NCBI GenBank assembly: GCA_041640715.1
Contig: JBEPZU010000003.1
Span: forward strand, 34,207 to 98,206
Origin: DSFO01 sp041640715
GTDB lineage: Archaea; Thermoproteota; Thermoprotei; Gearchaeales; Gearchaeaceae
DNA length: 64,000 nt
Direction of reading: 5' to 3'
Below the pieces are notes generated by a model. It was given only the letters and a program-made list of their open reading frames with translations. It made no database searches and was not told the DNA's origin. Below are positions 9,320 to 19,213 of this stretch, piece by piece (positions within the stretch are counted from its first letter, which is position 1; every line of letters begins with the position of its first letter). The translations under genes were made by a program, and so were the position numbers.

Positions 9320-9924
9320 TCAAGATTCCTTCATTAGCTCTTCTTTTAGCTCCTTTAATAGCCTGGCCTTTAGTCTTCGTAGTATTAAGCGAGATATTCG
9401 TTTTCGCAATGCTTTTTGCTACGATAATTTTAGGAACGACATCTTATTTTCTATTCAAAGATGAAATTCGCAAGACTTTCGTAAGAAGCAATAAACTCAC
9501 TGTTATTCTAGTAGGTTTCATCGCTTCTTTACTACTTTACGGTATATTCTATTTAGGCGGATATCTAAGCAATTACCTAGGACTTGGCAACTTAGTTTCA
9601 AGTGTCTATGATATTTTGCTTGGAATTGATAGGATAGCCTTAGCTTTCTCTCTGATAGTAATAGGATTCATGGAAGAAGTATATTGGAGAGGTTTTCTTC
9701 AAGGGGTTTTCTTGGTAAATAAAAGCTTTCCTTGGTTAATATCTTCGATATACTATTCGCTAGTTCACTTAGTGACTTTCAACGTGATCTTGGTCATCGC
9801 TGCTTTAATAGTGGGGTTGATAACTGGTTATATAGCATATAGATTTGGAGTAGCGTCCTCAATAATAACCCATGTAGTTTGGCTTCAATTAATTATAGTA
9901 ATATTTCCTATATTATTATCATGA
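9316..9924 (+). CDS. CPBP-family intramembrane metalloprotease
   Basis: 202 residues, mostly membrane helices. Motif 1 is EEVYWRGFLQG (EExxxR, about residues 115-125); the downstream His motifs fit YYSLVHLVTFN and ITHVVWL. This is the CAAX protease/bacteriocin-processing (Abi) family; archaeal roles are mostly unknown. It overlaps the dehydrogenase before it (ATGA) and the UbiA gene after it (ATGA), so all three are probably one transcript. A link to prenylated substrates is suggested only by the neighbouring prenyltransferase. Confidence 0.85.
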   Translation: MIKIPSLALLLAPLIAWPLVFVVLSEIFVFAMLFATIILGTTSYFLFKDEIRKTFVRSNKLTVILVGFIASLLLYGIFYLGGYLSNYLGLGNLVSSVYDILLGIDRIALAFSLIVIGFMEEVYWRGFLQGVFLVNKSFPWLISSIYYSLVHLVTFNVILVIAALIVGLITGYIAYRFGVASSIITHVVWLQLIIVIFPILLS

Positions 9925-10838
9925 GTTACGTTAAAAGAACGAATTTAAGAATACTGATCGACGCTATTAAAATAAGTAGACCTTGGAGTTTCCTTATGAC
10001 TATAACTTCGGTTTCTTTAAGTACTGCATATGTTTATTATGAAAAGGGCATTTTCGACTTATTGATATACTTATTAGTATTGCTAGGTGCAGTTTTAATC
10101 CATGCTTTCATTAATGTATCCAACGATTATTTTGATACTTTATATAAAATAGATATACCTGGAGCTCCGACTACGAGATATAGGCCGCATCCAATAGTAG
10201 CTGGTTTATTCACTCCAAGACAAACATTCGCAATATCTTTGGGGTATATAACTTTAGCGCTAATTCTAGCTTTAATCTTTTTGTTTTTCCTAGAAAGGCC
10301 TTGGATAATTTTAATAGCCGCCATAGGGGCGTTGATATCCTTTGAATACACAGCTCCCCCGCTTAGATATAAGTATAAAGGTATTGGGGAGTTGGTCGTC
10401 TTCATAGGATGGGGACCTTTGATGTTTATAGGCGCTTACTATGCCCAAACAGGCATAATTCCTTCAACCTCAATTCTCGTATCAATTCCGATAGGTCTTT
10501 ACGTAGCATCTGTTCTCTTAATAGATGGAATAAGGGATTATGAATACGATAAAAGCTCCAACATAAAAACCTTGCCTATATTGCTAGGTAGAAATACAGC
10601 GCTAAAGCTTTATTTCTCAATAACCACCATTCCTTTTGTAGCGGTAGTTTTACTCATCTTATTCAACTTACTTCCCATCACTAGCTTGATAGTATTCCTA
10701 AGCCTTCCTAGGCTGATCAATTTGATGAGGATCTTTTCAAAGGAAGTTCCAGACATAGCTGCACCTCTTACTGCCCAATTCACCTTATTCTACGGTATTC
10801 TTTTAATTGCAGGAATAATCTTAGGGGCGTTAATTTAA
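9921..10838 (+). CDS. UbiA-family prenyltransferase (MenA-like)
   Basis: Integral membrane enzyme that transfers a polyprenyl chain to an aromatic or polar acceptor. Motif I is NVSNDYFDTLYKID (Asp-rich, binds Mg-diphosphate); motif II is DGIRDYEYDKSSNIKT. The stretch GWGPLMFIGAYYAQTG is typical of the MenA branch, so a role in quinone synthesis for the aerobic chain is likely but inferred. The ATG at 9921 (305 residues) overlaps the protease stop; an upstream start at 9879 would only add a tail inside that gene. A T-run follows its stop. Confidence 0.87.
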   Translation: MSYVKRTNLRILIDAIKISRPWSFLMTITSVSLSTAYVYYEKGIFDLLIYLLVLLGAVLIHAFINVSNDYFDTLYKIDIPGAPTTRYRPHPIVAGLFTPRQTFAISLGYITLALILALIFLFFLERPWIILIAAIGALISFEYTAPPLRYKYKGIGELVVFIGWGPLMFIGAYYAQTGIIPSTSILVSIPIGLYVASVLLIDGIRDYEYDKSSNIKTLPILLGRNTALKLYFSITTIPFVAVVLLILFNLLPITSLIVFLSLPRLINLMRIFSKEVPDIAAPLTAQFTLFYGILLIAGIILGALI

Positions 10839-10860
10839 TTTTTTTGAATAAATCATACCC

Positions 10861-11385
10861 ATGAAAGAATCTAAAATTAGACCCGTATATGCTGAAGCCT
10901 TTTTCAAAGTATCGAAAGATGACATCTCCTATTATTTAATTTTTGATTATTTAGACGAAGAAAGATATTACGAGAAACTCTTCAGAAAAGAAGAGGAATT
11001 GGATAAAGAAATGAATAAATTATACTATAACATGCAGAATTTTCTAGACGAAGAAAAGGTGATTGTAAACGGTGAAAGATGCAGACCTAGGGTAAGAATG
11101 GTCGATTTAAATTTCAGAAATGGTTATGATAGGGTTAGCATTGTTTTCTTGATAAGCTTTCCTGTAAAACTCAAAAAGAGGGGTAATTATTATGAAAACG
11201 AATATGCTTCAGAGGTTGTAGAATACAATTATAAAGTTTATTGGTTTTTCCCAGAAGGCAGCGAGATAATCGAAGTCGATATGGAGGAAGACTATGAAAT
11301 TCTAGATAAGAGAATTTTGGTAATATATGGTAAAAAGGGCAATAAGAGCTCTGGATATGAAATGATCTCCTTCAATCTTAAATAA
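10861..11385 (+). CDS. Hypothetical protein, 174 residues
   Basis: Not recognised. Charged, soluble, rich in Glu, Lys and Tyr, with no signal peptide or membrane helix. It starts MKESKIRPVYAEAFFKVSKD. A helical segment around residues 45-75 (RKEEELDKEMNKLYYNMQNF) could be a short coiled coil. It lies 22 bases after the UbiA gene and 21 before the GAPN gene on the same strand. Codon use matches its neighbours, so it is likely a real lineage-specific gene. Confidence 0.7.
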   Translation: MKESKIRPVYAEAFFKVSKDDISYYLIFDYLDEERYYEKLFRKEEELDKEMNKLYYNMQNFLDEEKVIVNGERCRPRVRMVDLNFRNGYDRVSIVFLISFPVKLKKRGNYYENEYASEVVEYNYKVYWFFPEGSEIIEVDMEEDYEILDKRILVIYGKKGNKSSGYEMISFNLK

Positions 11386-11406
11386 AATTTCCTGATAAGT
11401 AATACA

Positions 11407-12930
11407 ATGGAGAGGACCAAGTTAAATATTTCTTCTGAGATATTCAGGCATATTTACAATGAAGCAGAAGGTATACCTTTCTTCAAGGTCTATTTGAGTG
11501 GAGAATGGTCCTATTCTCCTTTAAGTTTTGAAGTAAAAAGTCCTATAGACATGAACGTGATAGCCAAAGTCGCAAAGCCTAACATGGATATGGTCAATTT
11601 AACACTGGATATTTTATATAAGAAAGGGAGATGGGCCATCCGAGAAACTCCTGGAGAAAAGAGGCTTAGGATATTCAACAAAACTGCTGATTTGCTTGAA
11701 GAACATAGAGAAGACTTCCTAAATGTATTAATAATAGGTAACGGTAAGACTAGATCTTCTGCTAACGGGGAGATAAATGCCTCTATAGAAAGGTTGAGAA
11801 GAGCGGATATGGATATTAGGAGAATGTATGGAGAATACGTGCCTGGGGACTGGAGCAGTGAAAGTCTTGAAAGCGAAGCTACTATTAGGAGGGAACCTTT
11901 GGGCTTGGTGCTAGCAATAACTCCTTTCAACTATCCTTTGTTCGATGTAGTTAACAAACTAGTGTATTCAGCTGTTGCAGGAAATGCTGTAATGATAAAA
12001 CCCAGTCTTTTAACTCCTTTACCTGCGATAATGATAACACGACTCCTTGAACTTGCAGGATTTCCCAAGGAATCATTAGCCGTACTTACCATTTCAGGAA
12101 GCGAGACTGAAGGAATATTAAGCGATAAAAGGATTGCAGCCATAACTCTTACAGGTAGCTCTGAGACTGGTGAGAAAGTAATAAAGGCTAGTGGTATAAA
12201 GAGCTTCATAATGGAGCTAGGAGGAGGAGATCCTACTATAGTTTTAGATGACGCAGATCCTGAATACGCAGCTAGTAGGATAGCTATAGGTATAACTAGT
12301 TACTCAGGTCAAAGATGCGATTCTATAAAGCTTATCCTTGTTGAGAAACCAATCTATGAAAAACTTAAACAAAGGCTTATAGAGGAATTAAAGAAAGTGA
12401 AGGTAGGAGATCCTAGAGAACCAGATGTATTCATGGGGCCTTTGATTGAAGAAAACACTGCTATAGAAATGATTAATGCAATAGAAGACGCTACTTCCAA
12501 AGGAGGCAAGATACTCTATGGGGGTGAAAGAGAAAAGAATTATGTTAAACCAACACTCATAGAAGCAAGTAGAGACAATGTGAAGGATATGTATCTTTAT
12601 AAGAAAGAAGTATTTGCGCCTATAGCTTTATTGGTAGAAATAGAAAATCTTGAACAGGCCATAGATTTATCAAATGCAAGAAGATACGGATTGGATGCGG
12701 CGATCTTCGGGAATGACATCAATAAGATTAGGAGACTGATAAGGATGCTTGAAGTAGGCACTATATACATAAACGATTATCCTAGGCATGGTATTGGTTA
12801 CTTTCCTTTCGGCGGAAGAAAGGATTCTGGAATAGGTAGAGAAGGGATAGGGTATTCTCAGGAATACGTGATGGCTTATAAGACCATTGTTTATAGCTAT
12901 AAAGGAAAGGGTATTTGGGAATATCTATAA
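11407..12930 (+). CDS. gapN: Non-phosphorylating glyceraldehyde-3-phosphate dehydrogenase (GAPN-type aldehyde dehydrogenase)
   Basis: 507 residues, aldehyde dehydrogenase superfamily. Reaction: glyceraldehyde 3-phosphate + NAD(P)+ to 3-phosphoglycerate, the irreversible lower-glycolysis step of many Thermoproteota. Visible parts: TPFNYPLFDVVNKL (cofactor loop), catalytic Glu in MELGGGD, catalytic Cys in SGQRCDSIKLILVE, and a C-terminal FGGRKDSGIGREGIGYS tail that matches archaeal GAPN rather than general ALDHs. It is convergent with the zinc ADH, with 4 bases between the stops. Confidence 0.85.
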   Translation: MERTKLNISSEIFRHIYNEAEGIPFFKVYLSGEWSYSPLSFEVKSPIDMNVIAKVAKPNMDMVNLTLDILYKKGRWAIRETPGEKRLRIFNKTADLLEEHREDFLNVLIIGNGKTRSSANGEINASIERLRRADMDIRRMYGEYVPGDWSSESLESEATIRREPLGLVLAITPFNYPLFDVVNKLVYSAVAGNAVMIKPSLLTPLPAIMITRLLELAGFPKESLAVLTISGSETEGILSDKRIAAITLTGSSETGEKVIKASGIKSFIMELGGGDPTIVLDDADPEYAASRIAIGITSYSGQRCDSIKLILVEKPIYEKLKQRLIEELKKVKVGDPREPDVFMGPLIEENTAIEMINAIEDATSKGGKILYGGEREKNYVKPTLIEASRDNVKDMYLYKKEVFAPIALLVEIENLEQAIDLSNARRYGLDAAIFGNDINKIRRLIRMLEVGTIYINDYPRHGIGYFPFGGRKDSGIGREGIGYSQEYVMAYKTIVYSYKGKGIWEYL

Positions 12931-12934
12931 ATAT

Positions 12935-13981
12935 TTAACTTATTTTCAAAGCTACTTTCAAAGCTTTTTTCTTCTCAGCCATCTCAAAAGCCTTAGGAGC
13001 CTCATCTAGACTTATATAATCTGAAATCAACCTGCTAGGATCCAATCTTCCTCCTTTTATAAGCTCGAGCAAAGTAGGGCCATATTTTATTGGATCTCCT
13101 ATGGAGAAATTAAGCCTCTTCTCTGTAAGCCAAAGTTGTCCTGCAGGAAATGTAGGATATTCAAGAACATGGAAACCTATCACAGAGATTCTTCCTTTCT
13201 TCCTAGCGAGCTCTATAGCAGTCAATAAGACATCTTGAGAACCTCCTACTGCTTCTATTACTAAATCCGCACCTCTACCTTCAGTCAAGTTCCTAACCTC
13301 TTCTGCTACGTTAGCTTTGCTAGCATCTATGACTTTCATTCCTAGTTCTTTGGCCGCATTCAACCTCCTCTCCACGAGATCTATGGCTATGACTTGGGAA
13401 GCTCCTAGGATTTGAGCGCACATCCCCGCTAACAAACCTATGGGTCCGCAGCCTAGTATTGCTACAGTATCTCCTACTTCTATCCTTCCTTCTACAACCC
13501 CTGCGAAAGCGGCAGGAAGACCATCGCTTACCATAAGAGCTTTTTCATCGCTTATTTCATCTGGTATCTTCATGAGCATCGTGTTAGCGTAGGGAACTCT
13601 TACTAACTCTGCATGAGCTCCTTGATAGGTTTCTCCATAAACAGGACCCATTCCGAATATGTTTATCCTTTCACATTGAGTATAGAATCCGTGTTTGCAG
13701 TACCAGCAATTTCCGTCTGCTATCCAACATGAGACTACGACTCTATCTCCCTTCTTGAATCCTTTAACAGCGCTTCCTACTTCTTCTACTACGCCGATGA
13801 ACTCATGTCCTATTATGTCTCCAGGAGTTATAGTTATGTATCCCTTATAAACGTGCAAATCTGTGCCGCAAACACCAGCTAAGGTAGGTCTTACTAAAGC
13901 ATCATCTTCTCTTAATAGCTTGGGTTTTTCGACATCTTCAACTCTTATATCATAGGGATTATACCATCTTGCAGCTTTCAT
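12935..13981 (-). CDS. Zinc-dependent alcohol dehydrogenase (threonine/sorbitol dehydrogenase-like)
   Basis: 348 residues. Catalytic zinc: Cys in GVCGTDLHVYKG and His-Glu in GHEFIGVVEEVG. The structural zinc lobe is near residues 92-105 (CWIADGNCWYCKHGFYTQCE). Rossmann loop GCGPIGLLAGM near residue 175. Oxidises a secondary alcohol or polyol with NAD(P); the substrate is not decidable. Its ATG overlaps the SCP2 gene stop (ATGA), so the pair is one operon. Confidence 0.88.
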   Translation of the reverse strand: MKAARWYNPYDIRVEDVEKPKLLREDDALVRPTLAGVCGTDLHVYKGYITITPGDIIGHEFIGVVEEVGSAVKGFKKGDRVVVSCWIADGNCWYCKHGFYTQCERINIFGMGPVYGETYQGAHAELVRVPYANTMLMKIPDEISDEKALMVSDGLPAAFAGVVEGRIEVGDTVAILGCGPIGLLAGMCAQILGASQVIAIDLVERRLNAAKELGMKVIDASKANVAEEVRNLTEGRGADLVIEAVGGSQDVLLTAIELARKKGRISVIGFHVLEYPTFPAGQLWLTEKRLNFSIGDPIKYGPTLLELIKGGRLDPSRLISDYISLDEAPKAFEMAEKKKALKVALKIS

Positions 13982-14415
13982 GCTAAGAATTCGGTAGGTA
14001 CTTTCTTAAGGGCATTGACGAAGGCTGCCGATGCAGCGGCATTGGTTATCAGTTTGAATACATTGCCTTTAGCCTTAAGCCTTCCAGTCATGATCGCAGT
14101 GGTAGGTCCTAGTTCGCCCAAAGCTATTTTCTTCATGTTTTCATAACTTCCTGTCAAGATAATAGGGGATTCTTTTTCGTTAGGATCATTCAAGAATTCA
14201 TAGGATCTACATTGACCATGATATAGATCCAATCTTACAGTAATCTTATCTCGATTGAAATATTCTTTAACAGGTTGTGGGAGGTCTGTGACCACCAAAG
14301 TTATAGGATCTTCCCAGTTTTTAGCAGCATTGTTATATTCTTTATCAGAATTTAGAATTTGCATGAATGCATCGAACCATTCTTTAGATCCAAATATAAA
14401 TTTTTTGGTGCTCAT
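13978..14415 (-). CDS. SCP2-like sterol/lipid-binding domain protein
   Basis: 145 residues from the ATG at 14415 (MSTKKFIFGSKEWFDAF); a longer frame to 14487 adds an unlikely N-terminus. The order of FGSKEWF, a LN-DKEYN-AA helix and a C-terminal ITNAAASAAFVNAL helix matches SCP2 domain proteins, which bind lipids or acyl-CoA in a hydrophobic tunnel. First gene of an operon with the zinc ADH. A second, truncated gene of the same family lies in the foreign island at 52603-52782. Confidence 0.75.
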   Translation of the reverse strand: MSTKKFIFGSKEWFDAFMQILNSDKEYNNAAKNWEDPITLVVTDLPQPVKEYFNRDKITVRLDLYHGQCRSYEFLNDPNEKESPIILTGSYENMKKIALGELGPTTAIMTGRLKAKGNVFKLITNAAASAAFVNALKKVPTEFLA

Positions 14416-14574
14416 GTTGTAGATATCTTTTTGCTTAATATAAGTTTTCAATAGTTTAATTGTAATAATTCTGGGATTTACTAACAATTACTTTTATTAC
14501 TATCTTCCAAGAACAAAACTTATGTATATCCTTTGCTTGTTACCACTGCAGAGACGTTATCGCGTGAAGTTGGA

Positions 14575-15387
14575 TTATTCTAAGTAATTAGGTATTGAAG
14601 GGTATTTGTTCCAGAAATCAGGGTCATGGCATATCACTATCTTAGCTTTATTCGCCTTTTCCCAAACCTTTAGCTGCTTAACGAAGGTCAACCATTCATC
14701 GTAATCTGATAAAAGCCAACCTTTTGATTCTAGCTCCAATTCCCTAGGTAAGTGTATATGATCTGCGGTGAAGAAGTAAGTATTGTTCTTTTTCGTTTTG
14801 ACAGCAAGTACGGTATGACCGGGCGTATGGCCTCCTGAGAAATAAAGTCTTATTCCTTCTGCTATTTCAAATACTGGAAGATCGACTATATACCAGTTAG
14901 CACCTTTTAGATCATTTAAGTTGGCTGATTGATAAGCCCCTTCCTTTCCCATCCATAATAACATCAAGGCTGTTTGTAATTCCTTTTTATTGACTATTAG
15001 CGGTGTCTTTTGATCTTTAAACAAATTAGTTTGACCTACATGATCGAAATGAAGGTGAGAGTGTATTACGAAAGCTATATCGCTTGGTTTAAGACCCAAG
15101 CTTGAAAGTTGCATTTCTAATTTATTTCTTTCCTCAAACTTTATCACAGGGAAAGCTTCTAGTACTGCTTTAGTGTGGGTTTGCCATGCATCCGGGGCTA
15201 CTCCTGTATCGAACAACAAATAACCTATATCCGTATCTAGTATTGCACCAGTAACTGGGATTTCGACCCAAGCTCTCTGTGGGCTTCTTTCACTATATGT
15301 CATTGCTCCCCATCCGGGCAAAAACCAACCGCCATCTCCTGCAAGCCATCCAAAATCTGTTAAATAAATTCTTTTAACTACAGACAT
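14575..15387 (-). CDS. Metallo-beta-lactamase-fold hydrolase, lactonase-like
   Basis: 270 residues. The dinuclear metal motif HSHLHFDHVGQ (HxHxDH) is near residue 112, a further His is in SGGHTPGHTV, and the Asp ligand is in TADHIHL. The build (one early loop with DTDIGYLLFDTG, then HxHxDH) resembles N-acyl homoserine lactonases of the AttM/AiiA group. Whether it breaks signalling lactones, sugar lactones or other esters cannot be told. Divergent from the iron ADH with 40 bases between. Confidence 0.8.
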   Translation of the reverse strand: MSVVKRIYLTDFGWLAGDGGWFLPGWGAMTYSERSPQRAWVEIPVTGAILDTDIGYLLFDTGVAPDAWQTHTKAVLEAFPVIKFEERNKLEMQLSSLGLKPSDIAFVIHSHLHFDHVGQTNLFKDQKTPLIVNKKELQTALMLLWMGKEGAYQSANLNDLKGANWYIVDLPVFEIAEGIRLYFSGGHTPGHTVLAVKTKKNNTYFFTADHIHLPRELELESKGWLLSDYDEWLTFVKQLKVWEKANKAKIVICHDPDFWNKYPSIPNYLE

Positions 15388-15427
15388 ACCATAAAAAAGT
15401 TTTTTAGATATTTAAAAATAAATAAAC

Positions 15428-16723
15428 ATGGCATCTTATGTTACGTATTCGCAATTTAACGACCCAGTTTTTACGATTTCTCTCCCACAAACAATAAAAT
15501 TCGGTTATGGAGTAAGTAAGGAGGTAGGTTATGAAGCTAAGAGGCTTGGACTCAAGAAAGTTTTACTGGTGGTAGGTAAAAGACTTATAGAAAGTAAAAT
15601 TTGCGAAGAAGTAAGAGCTTCTTTAGAAAACGAAGGAATAGAAGTTTCAATAACAGATAGAGTGAGGATAGAACCTGAAGATGAAGCTTTAATCGATGCT
15701 TATAAGGACATTAAGGACAAAGACTTGGACGGATTTGTAGCTTTAGGAGGAGGGTCTACGATAGACACGGCTAAGATGTTGAATTTGCTTTATACATACC
15801 CAAGACCTTTGGAGGATTATATAAACAAACCTGTAGGTAAAGGGATTATACCTCCTGGACCTTTGAAACCTCTAATAGCTATACCTACCACTGCAGGAAC
15901 TGGAAGTGAAAATACTAGCGTGGCTATACTCGACGTTAAAGAACTTAGAGTTAAAACTGGAATAAGTAATCCATACATGAGACCTACAGTAGCTTTGATA
16001 GATCCTTTAACTACGATTTCATCACCTCCAATGGTCACCGCTTCATCAGGATTGGATGTCTTGAATCATGCCCTCGAATCCTTCACTTCAAAACCTTATA
16101 CAGCTAAGCCTTCGATAAAGAACCCTGGAGAAAGACCTGTTTACTCTGGTTCAACGCCTTTAGGAGATCTTTTCGCAGTTAAAGCTATGGAATGGGTTAA
16201 AAAATATATAAGAAGAGCTTTTGCAGATCCTTTAGACTTAGAAGCAAGGTATTACATGATGTTAGCCGCAAGCATAGCTGGAATAGGATTTGGGCATGTA
16301 GGAGTACATGTTCCTCATGCAATGGCATATCCTATTGCAGGTAATGTTAAAGGATACTATCCTCCAGATTACGAATTCGGTTACCCAATAGCTCCTCACG
16401 GAATATCCACTGCTATCCCAGCGAGCTATGCGTTTAGGTACTTGGTTCCTTATAATATAGATAAATTCAAAGAAGCAGCTAAAATCTTGACCGGCGAAGA
16501 ACTGGAAGATGCCAAGGAGATAGGCAATGCGATATTTGAATATTACATTAAACTTCTAGAAGAATTAAGCGTTCCTATTAACTTAGGAGAGATAGGTTTC
16601 GCTAGAGCAGATTTAGATATTCTAGTAGATGGAACCTTAAAGCAACAAAGGTTGCTCGTATTATCCCCTAAAACTCTGACTAAGAAGGATTTAGAGAAAA
16701 TATTCATAGAAGCGTTAGGATAA
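15428..16723 (+). CDS. Iron-containing alcohol dehydrogenase (type III)
   Basis: 431 residues. Cofactor motif GGGSTIDTAKMLN near residue 102; PTTAGTGSENTSVAI follows. The metal site is spread over DVLNHALESF and GHVGVHVPHAMAYP, with a further His in IAPHGIS. Divergent from the lactonase-like gene, so a shared promoter region is likely. Several alcohol dehydrogenases within 8 kb suggest alcohol/aldehyde or polyol turnover, but no pathway is fixed by the sequence. Confidence 0.87.
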   Translation: MASYVTYSQFNDPVFTISLPQTIKFGYGVSKEVGYEAKRLGLKKVLLVVGKRLIESKICEEVRASLENEGIEVSITDRVRIEPEDEALIDAYKDIKDKDLDGFVALGGGSTIDTAKMLNLLYTYPRPLEDYINKPVGKGIIPPGPLKPLIAIPTTAGTGSENTSVAILDVKELRVKTGISNPYMRPTVALIDPLTTISSPPMVTASSGLDVLNHALESFTSKPYTAKPSIKNPGERPVYSGSTPLGDLFAVKAMEWVKKYIRRAFADPLDLEARYYMMLAASIAGIGFGHVGVHVPHAMAYPIAGNVKGYYPPDYEFGYPIAPHGISTAIPASYAFRYLVPYNIDKFKEAAKILTGEELEDAKEIGNAIFEYYIKLLEELSVPINLGEIGFARADLDILVDGTLKQQRLLVLSPKTLTKKDLEKIFIEALG

Positions 16724-16946
16724 ATTCTCTTTTTCCTCATAGATCGGTTCTATTGCTTAATAATATTATATGACTTAGCAACCGTTAATTTCGAAATTAA
16801 TAAAAATGTCTTCAGTGTAGATTATCTTATTAATCTTCGTAGTTTACCCCATTTTAGCAACTGCTTTTCATTCATGTTTTAAATTCTCAATAGAAGTTTT
16901 CAAATAATCAACGAAATCTTATTTGCGAAAAGAAGCATTAGAGTAG

Positions 16947-18506
16947 CTAAGCGGTCCTAAGGTATTCCTCTGGAATTATATTACCAATATTGAGTATTAG
17001 ATGAGGATCGAAGGTTTTCTTTAATCTGGCCATTTGCAGCAATACTTCCTCGCTGTAAAGCAAAGAGATTAATGGCTTCCTAATCCCTCCTTCGATATAA
17101 TACTTCTTACCTACGCCATGCTCTGCGCTTATAGTCCCACCTAGCTCTACTGCTTTCTTGAGCAACTTCAAAACGTTTTTTTCAGCGATCCTTTGCTCAT
17201 CATCATTTCTTGGTAAGAAGTTAAAATGAAGGTGGAAATTACCTATATGACCGAAGAGAACGTATTTTATCCCTGAACTTTTACCTACTTGATGATAATA
17301 CTTATACATTTCTTCGAATCCAGATTCAGGCACTGCTATGTCTGTTGCTATTTTACGCGTTCCATGTAATCTCAAGAACTCATTAACTCCAGCAGGTAGT
17401 GCATGTCTTATTTTCTTAGCTTCTTCAATTATAGAAGCTTCTGCATCGAAACTAGAGAGCAATTCGTTTAACATTTCCAACTGTTTCATTTCCTCATCTT
17501 CGTTTTTCGATTCTATTTCCAAGTCTATTATAGCTTTCGCATTAGCAGGTATTTGTTCGCTATACCTTTCTCTTAGAAAATCTAAGGAATTTTCATCGAA
17601 AAATTCTACAGCGATGACGTTCAATTCTTCTTCCCTAGCTTTCTTACGCATTAACTTAGAAAATCTAACTGCATTATATTCTTCTTTGAAATAAGCGAAG
17701 ATCGGAGTTATCCTATTGGGCTTTTTTATCAACCTTACTTCTATCTCGCTTATGACCCCTAAAGTTCCTTCAGAACCTATGAACAAATCGATCAAATCAT
17801 CGCTTATGAAATAACCTGCAGCGTTCTTCTCTACTTTAGGTATCTCATAATTAGGCAGTTTAATGCTCAGTTCTCCTTTGGAAAGTTTGAGTTTGAACTC
17901 TTTATCTTTTGCTAAGTTTTCACCTCTTCTTATTTCTATAACCTCAACTATCGGTAGCACTATTCTAAGCCTTTTAACGTAATCTCTTGTTGAACCATAT
18001 TTAAAGGTCCTTGATCCTGATGCATTAGTTGCTACGTTTCCTCCTAAAAGCGAGCTCTCTTCTGTGGGATCTGGGGGATAGAATAATCCTTTGCTTTCAA
18101 CCATCCTTTTGAACACGTACAAAGGTATTCCAGGAGGCGCCTTAGCGTAATATTCCCCTTTCTCATCAACTCCTATGATTATAGAATAAGTCCTGCCGAA
18201 TTCGTTTGTCTTTATGAGCTCTTCATTTTTTGAAGCCTTAGCTCTTACTTCAGAGAACTCTTCCATTGAAACTATAATCCCTCCTAAAGGAACACGCGAA
18301 CCAGTTATTCCTGTGCCTGCTCCTGAGATCGTTATTCTTTTAGATTTAGATATCGCTTCATTGATAACTTCAACGATCTCATGTTCATCTTCAACGATTA
18401 TTAGCTCGTCGGCAAAACCTTTAATTATCCTTGATTCATCATATAAATACTTTTCAATTATTTCGTCATAATATCTTTTCATCATATTTAATTGAAATTT
18501 CCTCAT
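16947..18506 (-). CDS. GlcD-type FAD-binding oxidoreductase (glycolate / D-lactate dehydrogenase-like)
   Basis: 519 residues. FAD_binding_4 domain: RITISGAGTGITGSRVPLGG (about residues 55-75) and PPDPTEESSLLGGNVATNASG. The C-terminal FAD-oxidase domain has LFGHIGNFHLHFNFLP and GGTISAEHGVGKKYY, which carry the conserved His residues. Oxidises a 2-hydroxy acid such as glycolate or D-lactate and hands electrons to a carrier; the substrate is inferred. No cysteine-rich GlcF partner is adjacent. Divergent from the DUF59 gene. Confidence 0.85.
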   Translation of the reverse strand: MRKFQLNMMKRYYDEIIEKYLYDESRIIKGFADELIIVEDEHEIVEVINEAISKSKRITISGAGTGITGSRVPLGGIIVSMEEFSEVRAKASKNEELIKTNEFGRTYSIIIGVDEKGEYYAKAPPGIPLYVFKRMVESKGLFYPPDPTEESSLLGGNVATNASGSRTFKYGSTRDYVKRLRIVLPIVEVIEIRRGENLAKDKEFKLKLSKGELSIKLPNYEIPKVEKNAAGYFISDDLIDLFIGSEGTLGVISEIEVRLIKKPNRITPIFAYFKEEYNAVRFSKLMRKKAREEELNVIAVEFFDENSLDFLRERYSEQIPANAKAIIDLEIESKNEDEEMKQLEMLNELLSSFDAEASIIEEAKKIRHALPAGVNEFLRLHGTRKIATDIAVPESGFEEMYKYYHQVGKSSGIKYVLFGHIGNFHLHFNFLPRNDDEQRIAEKNVLKLLKKAVELGGTISAEHGVGKKYYIEGGIRKPLISLLYSEEVLLQMARLKKTFDPHLILNIGNIIPEEYLRTA

Positions 18507-18552
18507 TAATAGGTTGGAAAAGTTTTTATTTTACGAACATTAATCTACGCAT

Positions 18553-18861
18553 ATGTCTGAGCAAATAAGCGAGAAAGAAGTCATTGAAGCTTTGAAGAAT
18601 TGTTATGATCCTGAGATACCTTTTAACATAGTAGATCTTGGATTGATTTATGGTCTCGAAATAGAAGATCAAAAAGTTAAGATAAAAATGACTCTCACTT
18701 CTCCCTTCTGCCCAGTAGCTCCTTTAGTAATAGAGCAAGTTAGAGAAGAAGTGATGAAGGTCAAAGGAGTAAAGGAAGTAGAAGTAGAGCTTGTATGGGA
18801 ACCTAGGTGGACTCCTGATAGGATGAGCGAAGATGCTAAACTCGCTTTGGGTCTTATATAA
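18553..18861 (+). CDS. MIP18/DUF59 family Fe-S assembly protein
   Basis: 102 residues, a single DUF59 domain: CYDPEIPFNIVDLGLIY, then LTSPFCPVAPLVIEQV with the reactive Cys, and VWEPRWTPDRMSEDAKLALG at the end, as in SufT/PaaD-like proteins. Assists iron-sulfur cluster delivery. It is a stand-alone relative of the N-terminal domain of the Mrp protein at 5771-6835. Confidence 0.87.
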   Translation: MSEQISEKEVIEALKNCYDPEIPFNIVDLGLIYGLEIEDQKVKIKMTLTSPFCPVAPLVIEQVREEVMKVKGVKEVEVELVWEPRWTPDRMSEDAKLALGLI

Positions 18862-19213
18862 ACAGAGATTTTTCATTTAAAGAAAAATTTACTTATAATC
18901 GAGATTTAAATATTGTTATTTTAAATTATTAATATATTTCTATAGTTTATCCTCGTATAACTTTCCCATCTTTGATTAAATCTATTATTAAGGAGATCTT
19001 GTAATATTTCGTGACTTGTTTCTGCTCTATGAGTTTGATTGATAGGTATTGCAGAAGTAACTACGAAAATGAATGAAAATTAGAGCTGTAATTTCTTCTC
19101 AAACATCTTGAATCTTCAATGGAAGTATCATAGAATCGATATTAATAGCTTTCTTGTTTACATCGTTAATCAACAATAGGTTAGGTTTTTAAATTATGAG
19201 CAAATAAATAAGT
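18862..19213. other. 352-base intergenic region
   Basis: Very A+T-rich; both strands contain only short reading frames. No structural RNA or repeat was seen. The right end holds the promoter of the small membrane protein gene. Confidence 0.5.
19186..19193 (+). promoter_or_regulatory. Putative TATA box of the membrane protein / polymerase IV operon
   Basis: TTTTTAAA centred about 24 bases before the ATG at 19214, which predicts a leaderless or nearly leaderless transcript. Confidence 0.45.
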